Shown here piece by piece: positions 42,550-50,024 of a stretch of 64,000 nt of DNA. Under the pieces are notes generated by a model. That model saw only the letters and a program-made list of their open reading frames with translations, searched no databases and was not told the DNA's origin. A program made the position numbers and the translations under genes. Numbering within the stretch: position 1 is the first letter of the stretch; every line of letters starts with the position of its first letter. Source of the stretch: Armatimonadota bacterium. Its GTDB lineage: Bacteria; Armatimonadota; Zipacnadia; Zipacnadales; JABUFB01. The stretch covers positions 270,649 to 334,648 of the forward strand of contig JABUFB010000005.1 of the NCBI GenBank assembly GCA_013314775.1. The letters are read 5' to 3'.

Positions 42550-43502
42550 CCGCGACCACTCCCCACCGTATCCGGGCGCTCGCAGGTTCGCGCCAGGGAG
42601 ACGAACACATCCTCCATGGTGGGGGAGACGCGATGGACGCGGTCAACGGTTACGCCGGCGGCTTTGAGAACCCCGGTAACCAGCGCCACAGGGTCCTCAA
42701 TTTCGGGGGCGCACTCGGCGTGAAGGGCATCCCCGTATAGCGCCACCTCGGCAATTTCGTCGCGTCCTTCCAGCGCGTCTAGCGCCGACCAGACCGGGTC
42801 GGCGCGGATTTCCACCAGGTTCTGAGCATGTTCGCTGCGCATCTGTTCGGGCGAACCTTCGGCGATGAGCCGCCCATAGTGCATCATGGCCAGGCGCGTG
42901 CAGTGTTCCGCCTCGTCCATTACGTGAGTCGTCACGAAGACCGTAGTGCCATGGTGGGCGAGATCGTCGATCTGCTCCCAGAAGAGACGCCGGGTGAGGG
43001 GATCGACCCCGCTGGTCGGTTCGTCGAGGTACAGGATCGGCGGCTCATGCACCATGCTGGTTCCCAGAGACAAGCGCTGCCGCCAGCCGGTGGCGAGGGT
43101 CTTGGCGAGACGGTCGCGCACCGGGCCGAGTTCGAGGCGCTCGAGGATGCTGTCGATCCGTGCCCTTGCTTCTCTGCGGCGGACCCCATACAGGCCCGCG
43201 TAAAACTCCATGTTCTCGGTCACCGTCAGATCGTCATAGAGAGAGAAGAACTGGGGCATGTAGCCGATGTTTGCGCGGACGCGCTCGGGGTTGTGGGCCA
43301 CGTCAATCCCGGCGACGCGCGCACGGCCGGAGCTGGGCAAGAGCAGCCCGCAGAGAATGCGAATAGTGGTGGACTTGCCGGAACCGTTGGGGCCGAGAAA
43401 TCCAAAGACCTGACCCTCGGCAACCTGGAAGCTCACGTCGTCCACAGCGACGAAGCTGCCGAACTTGCGGGTCAGGTTCTCAACCTCGACTGCGAACGAG
43501 AT
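42546..43502 (-). CDS. ABC exporter ATPase (second half of a YbhF-like pair)
   Basis: This ABC ATPase has Walker A GPNGSGKST, the variant signature LATGWRQRLSLG typical of the YbhF C-terminal half, Walker B ILYLDEPTSGVDP and the H-loop TTHVMDEAEHC. A GTG at 43445 gives 299 residues but drops the conserved opening VEVENLTRKFGSFVAVDDV, which is in frame upstream. The only possible initiator there is ATC at 43502 with AAGGA 9 bases upstream, one base after the previous stop, so I infer a non-canonical ATC start (318 residues). It sits between the first ATPase and the permeases. Confidence 0.85.
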   Translation of the reverse strand: MSFAVEVENLTRKFGSFVAVDDVSFQVAEGQVFGFLGPNGSGKSTTIRILCGLLLPSSGRARVAGIDVAHNPERVRANIGYMPQFFSLYDDLTVTENMEFYAGLYGVRRREARARIDSILERLELGPVRDRLAKTLATGWRQRLSLGTSMVHEPPILYLDEPTSGVDPLTRRLFWEQIDDLAHHGTTVFVTTHVMDEAEHCTRLAMMHYGRLIAEGSPEQMRSEHAQNLVEIRADPVWSALDALEGRDEIAEVALYGDALHAECAPEIEDPVALVTGVLKAAGVTVDRVHRVSPTMEDVFVSLARTCERPDTVGSGRG

Positions 43503-43503
43503 G

Positions 43504-44460
43504 TCAGGTCGTCCTTTCTGCCCCGGCCAACTTTCCGTGTCTCTCGGCGACCATGGTCATGAAGACATCTTCCAGCGATGGCTCGGTCTCTTGGATGCGA
43601 CGGCAGTCGACCTGTGCATCCGCCAGGGCCTTGCGGATTGGCTGCGCGTCGGCGCCCGGGCGCATGAGCACGTGGAGACGATCACCGAAGACCTCGACCC
43701 CTGCGACTTCCGGGCAGGCTTTGAGCGCCTCGCGCGCGGTGCGTTGTGGGATGCATGAGACCTCGTAGATGGCGCCCTGAATCGCCTCCCGCAAAGCGGC
43801 AGGAGTATCTGCAGCGATCACCACTCCCTCATACATGAGGGCGACGCGGTTGCAGCGCGAGGCCTCGTCCATATACGGGGTGCTGATGAGCATGGCGACC
43901 CCCTGGCGCGGGAGGTCATAAAGAATCTTCCAGAAATCTCGGCGCGAAACGGGATCGACGCCTGTGGTGGGCTCGTCCAGGAGCACGACTTCGGGCCGAT
44001 GGATGAGGGTGCACAGGAGAGAGAGCTTCTGGCGCATGCCACCGGAGAGTCGCCCCGCTTGACGTGCCCGGAATGGCTTCATGTAGGTGATCTCCAGCAA
44101 TTCCTCGCGCCGCTCCTCCCAGGTCCCGCGTGGAACCCCGTACAGGTCGGCGAAGTAGCGGATGTTCTCGTCCACAGTGAGGTCCCGGTGGAGGCTGAAG
44201 CGCTGGGGCAGGTAGCCGATGCGCTGCTTGACTGCCTCGGGTTGGCGCAGGACGTCATGTCCAGCCACCTGCGCGGAGCCGGACTCGGGGCGCAGGATGC
44301 CGCAGAGGATGCGCATGGTCGTGGTCTTCCCGGCGCCGTCGGGACCGAGCAGGCCCACGATTTCGCCGGTGCTCACCGTCAAGTCCACACCAGCGCAGGC
44401 GACGACTTCGCCGAAGTTCTTGCGCAGCCCCTTCGCGGCGATGGCCAGAGCGGAGCTCAC
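43504..44460 (-). CDS. ABC exporter ATPase (first half of a YbhF-like pair)
   Basis: This 318-residue ABC ATPase has Walker A GPDGAGKTTTMR, signature RLSGGMRQKLSL, Walker B VVLLDEPTTGVDP, and the H-loop position replaced (LISTPYMDEASRC, a threonine/proline pair instead of histidine), a feature common in the first ATPase domain of YbhF. In E. coli YbhF both ATPase domains are fused; here they are two genes with the stop and next start almost touching. It overlaps the membrane-fusion gene (ATGA) upstream. Confidence 0.9.
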   Translation of the reverse strand: MSSALAIAAKGLRKNFGEVVACAGVDLTVSTGEIVGLLGPDGAGKTTTMRILCGILRPESGSAQVAGHDVLRQPEAVKQRIGYLPQRFSLHRDLTVDENIRYFADLYGVPRGTWEERREELLEITYMKPFRARQAGRLSGGMRQKLSLLCTLIHRPEVVLLDEPTTGVDPVSRRDFWKILYDLPRQGVAMLISTPYMDEASRCNRVALMYEGVVIAADTPAALREAIQGAIYEVSCIPQRTAREALKACPEVAGVEVFGDRLHVLMRPGADAQPIRKALADAQVDCRRIQETEPSLEDVFMTMVAERHGKLAGAERTT

Positions 44461-46082
44461 GGGGCTACCTGTCCTTCGGCACTGGCTGCGAACTCCACAT
44501 CGGCGGGCATTCCGGGTTTCAGCAGCCCGTCCTGGTTATCAACGGCAACTTCCACTGCAAAAACCGTCCGAGCGCGCTCTTCCTGGGTCTGCACGTATTT
44601 CGGCGTGAACTCTGCTTCGGTAGCGATGTGCCGGACCGTTCCGGGGAATCTGACGTCGGGCATTCCGTCCACAAGGACTGAGGCGGGCTGCCCCAGGCGG
44701 ATGCGGGGCAGCAGAGGCTCCGGCACGTAGACGGTGACCCAGGTCTCGCTGAAGTCCACCAGGCTTACCAGTGACGACCCGGGCTTCACTACTTCCCCCG
44801 GGCGGACGTACACCTCACTGATCGTCCCGGCGCGCGGGGCGGCGACGGTGAACTTCTCCAGGTTCGCTTTGGCCGCAATGAGGGCCGCTTGAGCCTGCGC
44901 GAGCTGAGCTTGCGCAGCTTCGGCTTCCTGCTTTCGGATGTCTACCTGCCGCTGGTTCTCGCGGGCAAGGAGCAGGGATGCCTGGGCCTCGCCCACCTGC
45001 CCACGTGCGGTCTCGATGGCGCCCTGTCGTGATCCGGCGCGGACGAGGCTGAGTTGAGCGAGGGCTGATTCGTAGCTGGCCCGGGTCTGTCGCACAAGGG
45101 CGCGGGCCTGGTCGATGTCCTCCTGCCGAGGGCCCTTACGGGCGAGGGTCAGGGCCTCGGACGCGCTGCGTTGCCGAGCCAGCGCCTGATCCAGCTGGGC
45201 CCGGGCCGCCTGAACCTGGTCCGGCCTGGGGCCTGCGCGCACCAGGGAGAGCGCCTGTTCGGCTGCGGCGAGGTCGGCGTCTGCCGCCTCGTATGCAGCG
45301 GTGGCGCGGTCCAGTTCCTGCTGGGACATGGCGCCCTGAGCGACCATGGAGACCACGCGGTCGTAGTCCTTCCGCGCCTTCTCCCGGGCGGTGCGGGCCT
45401 TTTGCACCTGGGCGCGGGCTTGCTCGATCTCTTGGTCCCGGGCACCGGCCTCAATATCGGCGAGCTGCGCCCTGGCGCGGTCAACGTCCGCAGATGCTGC
45501 CTCGTAGGATGCCTCGGCCTGGCGAATCTCCTCAGGGCGCAGGCCGGCTTCCAATTGCCGAAGTCGGGCTTCTGCTGCTTCCATAGCTGCACGGGCCTGG
45601 CTGGAATTGGCTTTCGCAGCGGCGATCTCCTGGGGACGTGAACCGGACTGCACGTCTCTGGAGCGTGCCCGGGCGGTGCTCACACCTGCTGCCGCTCTTC
45701 TCACGTCGCCCGATGCGATGCCCTGCTGAAGCTGCAGCGCGGCCATCGCGCGATCAAGATTGGCCCGGGCTGCTTCCACTGCCGCCTCTGCGCGGGCCAC
45801 CTCGGCAGCACTCGCCTCGCCAGCAACAGTGGCTATGAGGTCATCCTTGTCCACACGGTCGCCCTCGCGCACTTCGCAGACCAGGACGGTCCCCGGTACT
45901 TCGCTGGCGATCTCGATGGTGCGAGCCTCCACGATTCCGCTGGCGCGTATGGGGCCGTTTTCGTCGGCACGCAGGTTCCGAGTAGCGCGGACAATCAGCG
46001 TGCCGGCCCCGGCGAGCACCAGCATGGCCAGAATGACACGCAGCGGCACCGGGATGGGCCTGATGGGCGCGCGGTCACTCAT
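44457..46082 (-). CDS. HlyD-family membrane fusion protein with long repeated coiled coil (YbhG-like)
   Basis: This 541-residue periplasmic adaptor has one N-terminal transmembrane anchor (LRVILAMLVLAGAGTLIV), a biotinyl-lipoyl-like half (VEARTIEIASEVPGTVL) and the second half AAPRAGTISEVYVRPGEVVKPG, then a beta-barrel. Between them lie about 290 residues of alanine-rich coiled coil, far longer than usual. It contains at least six copies of a unit resembling G-x-R-P-x-E-I-x-x-A-x-A (SGSRPQEIAAAKA, AGLRPEEIRQAEA, AGARDQEIEQARA, AGPRPDQVQAARA, KGPRQEDIDQARA, AGSRQGAIETARG). Each likely marks a hairpin turn or a repeated helix. The ATG at 46082 overlaps the TetR stop. Confidence 0.87.
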   Translation of the reverse strand: MSDRAPIRPIPVPLRVILAMLVLAGAGTLIVRATRNLRADENGPIRASGIVEARTIEIASEVPGTVLVCEVREGDRVDKDDLIATVAGEASAAEVARAEAAVEAARANLDRAMAALQLQQGIASGDVRRAAAGVSTARARSRDVQSGSRPQEIAAAKANSSQARAAMEAAEARLRQLEAGLRPEEIRQAEASYEAASADVDRARAQLADIEAGARDQEIEQARAQVQKARTAREKARKDYDRVVSMVAQGAMSQQELDRATAAYEAADADLAAAEQALSLVRAGPRPDQVQAARAQLDQALARQRSASEALTLARKGPRQEDIDQARALVRQTRASYESALAQLSLVRAGSRQGAIETARGQVGEAQASLLLARENQRQVDIRKQEAEAAQAQLAQAQAALIAAKANLEKFTVAAPRAGTISEVYVRPGEVVKPGSSLVSLVDFSETWVTVYVPEPLLPRIRLGQPASVLVDGMPDVRFPGTVRHIATEAEFTPKYVQTQEERARTVFAVEVAVDNQDGLLKPGMPADVEFAASAEGQVAP

Positions 46083-46713
46083 CCGCCGACACCAGCCTTC
46101 CAAGACCTTGGATGCCCGACAGGAGAATGGTCGCGAGTTCCTCCGCGGTGACCCGTAACGCAGCGGCCTGGCTCGGGGCGATGGTGGGCCACAGGACCCC
46201 CCAGAAGATGACCTGCGCCTGGAAAGTGCGGGCGGCGAGGCGCAGTTGTCGCGGGTCGGTCATTCCGGGGGCCAGACGCTCCGTGAGTTCCGCGATGAAG
46301 CTGTCCAGTTGGGCGACGATCTGATCTTCCAGGCGCGACGCAAGTTCGGGGTCAAAAAGCGCTTCGCTGATGAGGACTTTCACGAGATCGCGATGGTCTC
46401 GAAGGAAGCCGAGGCGCTCTTCGATCACCGCCACCAGCGCATCATGCGGGTTGAGACCATCGATGGTCTTGAGATACTCGCGGGCAAGCCCCATGCCGTG
46501 CTCGAGGAAAGCAGTGAGTATGTCGCGCTTGCCCGGGAAGTAGAGGTAGAGGGTGCCGGGCGAGAGGTCTGCTTCGGCAGCAATGTCCTTTACGGTGGTG
46601 GCGTGATAGCCCTTGCGCGCGAAAGCCCGCGCGGCAGCCTGGATTATCTGGCAGCGGCGGTCGAACTCGGCGACGGGGGTCTGATCGCGCAGGGAATCGG
46701 CTGCGGGAGGCAT
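46075..46713 (-). CDS. TetR-family repressor of the adjacent exporter operon (CecR-like)
   Basis: This 212-residue TetR regulator has a helix-turn-helix (IIQAAARAFARKGYHATTVKDIA to LSPGTLYLYFPGKRDILTAF, residues about 24-70) and a helical ligand domain. It is first in the exporter operon, as cecR (ybiH) is in E. coli, and should repress it until a drug-like ligand binds. The ATG at 46713 has GGAG 6 bases upstream. Alternative starts upstream (46755) would place the start codon inside the palindromic operator, so 46713 is preferred. Confidence 0.88.
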   Translation of the reverse strand: MPPAADSLRDQTPVAEFDRRCQIIQAAARAFARKGYHATTVKDIAAEADLSPGTLYLYFPGKRDILTAFLEHGMGLAREYLKTIDGLNPHDALVAVIEERLGFLRDHRDLVKVLISEALFDPELASRLEDQIVAQLDSFIAELTERLAPGMTDPRQLRLAARTFQAQVIFWGVLWPTIAPSQAAALRVTAEELATILLSGIQGLGRLVSADE

Positions 46714-46734
46714 AGCGGGCTCCGGGGCCGACGG

Positions 46735-46756
46735 AATGAATGAACGTTCATTCATT
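46735..46756. promoter_or_regulatory. 22-bp perfect palindrome, TetR operator
   Basis: AATGAATGAACGTTCATTCATT reads as its own reverse complement over 22 bases. It lies 22 bases upstream of the chosen TetR start (46713). TGAATGAACGTTCATTCA-type palindromes are known binding sites of TetR regulators such as CecR, so autoregulation of the whole operon is expected. Confidence 0.8.
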
Positions 46757-46862
46757 ATGCACGCGACGGCGCGGAAGTCAAGTCGCGATGACTGACGCGG
46801 GCCACCCGGCGGCCATGCGGGTGGGATGCGGCCGTTCGGGCCTGTCCGCTGCCGGCGCGGGG

Positions 46863-49187
46863 TCATTCTCTCGGGACGATGAAATACAGCGCCCGGCGGA
46901 CCTCCTCCGAAGCGAACCTTGCGTCCCCCGGTGTGACACTGCATTTGGTATCCCAGGAAACGATGCCGGGCTTCGCGTCCTGGGGAACGGTCAGGCTGAG
47001 TTGCACCGTGGTCTTTCCCCGCGCGGGCAACGTGATCTCGTGGCGCGGTGCCGCGCCATGCCACGGATGCGGGGTGCCCAGAATGACGACGGTCTCGCAC
47101 TCATATTCGCTGTCCAGATGCACCTGCCAGGAGACAGTCTCGCCGCGCTTCACGTGAACCATGCTGGGTTCCAGGCGCATGAGCATCCGGGGAGCGATGG
47201 GCGGATCAAGCCTGCGCTGGGCGGCGAAATGCAGGGGCGCAGATGAGAACAGGTAGCGCGGGTTCTCGTCGATGGGCAGAACACGCCTGCCCTCGCGGAG
47301 GATGGGCAGTGGGCGCTCTTCACCCATGAGCCCGACCACGCGCTGGATCTCGCAGCCCTCGGCAGGCTCCAGTTCACTCTTTCCCGCGCTGTCCCAGACC
47401 GCGGTGACGAAGCGATCACCGAACCGGCACTGGACCCCGTATGCAGGCGCCTTCAGGTCAGGCAGGAAGCCCTCACAGGTCGCATCGCTCAGAAGGCGGG
47501 TCATGTTGCGGTAGGCATAGTAGGCGGGCTTGGGGTTGCCGTACCAGTCCACGATTCCGAAGTTGTGCTCAGCGTTGGTGGGATCGGTACCCTCGTCCTG
47601 AAAAGCGTACCAAAAGATGCGGCGGATGCCCAGCGCGGCGAGAATCAGGTGGTTGCGCACCACGTACCGGGCTTGCTGCGGGTAGCTGGATGGGGGCATC
47701 CACCAGAAGCCCTCGTGGGTCGGGTGCCCGGTCTCGCTCACAATCAGTGGGCGGTCGGAATCGCCGAACTCGGCCATGACGGCCCGGCATTGCGCGACAC
47801 TCTCGATGAGGGTCTCCGGGCAGCCCAGACGGCCCCCGACCGGCGTGGGGGTGGACACTTTCGGGTACGGATGCAGGTCAAGGGCATGGATGGCATCCTT
47901 GAGGCCGGCGCGGTAGCAGTCGCGCAGGTAATCGGAGCCTGGACCGAAGAGTTCGCCACCGATTGCCGGGCCGGCGAGAAGCATGAGCGGGTCGAATGCA
48001 TCGGCGGCGGCCTTTGCGGGGACGAACTTCCCGACGAACTCCTCAGGGAAGGTGTCCTGGAAATCCGGCTCATTCTGGGTGGCGCTGACCCAGACTCCGG
48101 TCTCGCGGGTGAGTTTCTCGTAACTCGCCGGTTCCGTGAAAGTGGCGAAGGGCAAGCTGCTCAGGCCGCGATCCACGAAGAGATCTGCCCCGGAAGGTGC
48201 TGCTGAGAACCAGCGGACATGCCGCACGCCCGCGTCCTGCAGTAGGACGAGCATGCGCTGGGTGTTACCGGTCTCGTCGAGGTGTGGCTGGTGCGCGCCA
48301 CCGCCGCCCGGGTAGAAGTTCATGCCCCACAGGTCCGACATCCGTCGCACTTCAAGAGGGTGGGGGAGCCTCACAGAAAGGCTTTGGGAATGGGCAGCCG
48401 CGGGTTCTCCGCCGACAGCTTCGGCCTGCAGTTCATATTCGCGGTCGGGCTTGAGCCAGGTCACGATGCCGGGGGAAGCGGTAAAGCACTGGGTTTGCCA
48501 GGTTCCCGCGCCCCGTTCGCGAAACCGGATGCGGGCATATCGTGCCCCCGGCGGAAGCTGCTGCCAGTCTGCGCGAACCGATGAGTAAGTGTTCTCCCGT
48601 ACACCACAGGAGAGTGCTTGCCCGGGGGCCAGCGACGCTTCATGCAGGCTCTCCGGGATGCCCCAGACGTAGAGTTCGCGCAGAAGGCACTGGTGGGCGC
48701 CGGGCTTCTTCTCAACGGTGAGGGTAAGAGAGTCGGCAGGCCCTGCGGATGGCACTTGCAGCGATGACTGCGAGCCCCAGACGATGGCGTCATCAGTGCC
48801 GCACAGCAGCACGGCGTCCTGATCCAGGGAGGCCCAGTCCGTCTCTGTCACCGGCGTCTCGCCGCGGGTGAGAGCCGCCTTCATGCGCCCGGCGGCATTG
48901 TACGAGCGCTGCGGGTCATTGTAGACCACGAGGTCGATGTGGGTGACGCGCACGGGTTCGGCGAATGTCAGCGTGATGGGGCCGCCGGGCCAGCCGACGG
49001 AGAGCGCGTCACGGTGGGAGCCATCCGCCAGCGCCGCGGCGATTTCGGGCGAGAATGTCACGGGCACCGCGAGGTTCCTGTTGCGACGGGCATTGCCGGT
49101 GAGGCAGAGCTCATCTTCGGCGCAGGCCGAGGACGCGATGAGCAGGGCTAGTGCGAGACAGATCAGACTGTTGCGGGCGGTCATCAT
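46863..49187 (-). CDS. secreted clan GH-A glycosidase-like protein
   Basis: This 774-residue protein has a signal peptide (LICLALALLIASSACA). Residues 25-195 form a jelly-roll (discoidin-like) domain and 210-275 a fibronectin-like sandwich. From about 285 to 560 a TIM barrel shows the clan A signature: SATQNEPDF (NE acid/base near residue 370) and PLIVSETGHPTHEGFWW (nucleophile glutamate near 480), plus ALDLHPYPKVS and GIRRIFWYAFQDE. The rest is a C-terminal beta domain. GH39- or GH5-like activity on plant or microbial glycans is likely; the family is not certain. It is divergent from the TetR operon. Confidence 0.75.
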   Translation of the reverse strand: MMTARNSLICLALALLIASSACAEDELCLTGNARRNRNLAVPVTFSPEIAAALADGSHRDALSVGWPGGPITLTFAEPVRVTHIDLVVYNDPQRSYNAAGRMKAALTRGETPVTETDWASLDQDAVLLCGTDDAIVWGSQSSLQVPSAGPADSLTLTVEKKPGAHQCLLRELYVWGIPESLHEASLAPGQALSCGVRENTYSSVRADWQQLPPGARYARIRFRERGAGTWQTQCFTASPGIVTWLKPDREYELQAEAVGGEPAAAHSQSLSVRLPHPLEVRRMSDLWGMNFYPGGGGAHQPHLDETGNTQRMLVLLQDAGVRHVRWFSAAPSGADLFVDRGLSSLPFATFTEPASYEKLTRETGVWVSATQNEPDFQDTFPEEFVGKFVPAKAAADAFDPLMLLAGPAIGGELFGPGSDYLRDCYRAGLKDAIHALDLHPYPKVSTPTPVGGRLGCPETLIESVAQCRAVMAEFGDSDRPLIVSETGHPTHEGFWWMPPSSYPQQARYVVRNHLILAALGIRRIFWYAFQDEGTDPTNAEHNFGIVDWYGNPKPAYYAYRNMTRLLSDATCEGFLPDLKAPAYGVQCRFGDRFVTAVWDSAGKSELEPAEGCEIQRVVGLMGEERPLPILREGRRVLPIDENPRYLFSSAPLHFAAQRRLDPPIAPRMLMRLEPSMVHVKRGETVSWQVHLDSEYECETVVILGTPHPWHGAAPRHEITLPARGKTTVQLSLTVPQDAKPGIVSWDTKCSVTPGDARFASEEVRRALYFIVPRE

Positions 49188-49196
49188 GGGTCGCGG

Positions 49197-49662
49197 TCAC
49201 TCCCCGGGTGTGACGGGACAGACTTGGTATGCGGGGCGAACCGGCTGTCCGGGCTGCAGGGATTGCGGCAGACTGACTTCAGCGCGGCCGAACTGGAGCT
49301 TGCGCCAGCCATCGGTCTTGAGGCCTTCGGGGACGAGACTGAGGGCCATCGGCTCGCCCAAAGTGACGCGGACGCCGTTGCTCGTGGTGTCGGTGAGGCG
49401 GAACTCCGGCGCGGTCACTTCGCCACTTGAGACGCCGGCTGCCGACAGGTTCGATCCCCGTGCTTTCCACTCGCTCCGGCAGACCGGGATGTTCTCGACA
49501 AGTGAGTCGGTTTGAACCGGCCCGGTGGCAGGCAGCGTCAGGTCAAGGTCGAGGTGACGGTCGGCGCATATGCAGTTGCTGACGGGACCAGATCTTCTCG
49601 GCCGGTGCGTGGACGGACACCGCGAGCAGAAGCGATAAGCAAGCCGCGACGACCTGCGGCAT
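49197..49662 (-). pseudogene. exported protein interrupted by a frameshift
   Basis: An ATG at 49662 opens a frame that encodes a signal peptide (MPQVVAACLSLLLAVSVHAP) but soon ends in PSPRP and stop at 49543. In the next frame, from about 49580, a longer coding-like stretch (LDLDLTLPATGPVQTDSLVE onward to CPVTPGE) runs to 49197 and has no proper start of its own. Together they look like one gene of about 155 residues, broken by a +1 or -1 shift near 49565-49600. Whether this is real or a sequencing error cannot be told. The family is unknown; it is surrounded by glycosidase-like genes on the same strand. Confidence 0.5.
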
Positions 49663-50024
49663 GGCACGTGAACTTCGGATCACCTCTGCGCGAGTTTCCC
49701 CTCGATGCCGGCGCGAACCTGCCCGAGGATAGGTTTCCTCGGTGCGTCGGCAATATTCTGCAGCCATCCGGCGTCCCGGTCACGACCTGTGTTGGTGCGG
49801 ATCGCTTCTTCTTGGCGGGATCGTCCTTCGCGGACAAGTGCGGCAAGGGGAAGGACTGACTGACGTCGGGCTTCTGGTCGGCCTCAGCTTTGTTTGATCC
49901 CGAGAAGGGGCGTCTGAATGAAAGGGCTGGTCAGGCTTGAGGTCCCGGCGAACTGCCATGCTCGGCGAACGCACTCCCACATCGCCTGATCCGATCAGTA
50001 ACCTGGTCTACTCTCCATTGAGGT
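49663..50024. other. 362-base stretch without a recognised gene
   Basis: This region between the glycosidase-like gene ending at 50025 and the frameshifted exported gene holds only short overlapping frames that look random. I see no promoter, hairpin or repeat worth calling. Confidence 0.3.
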
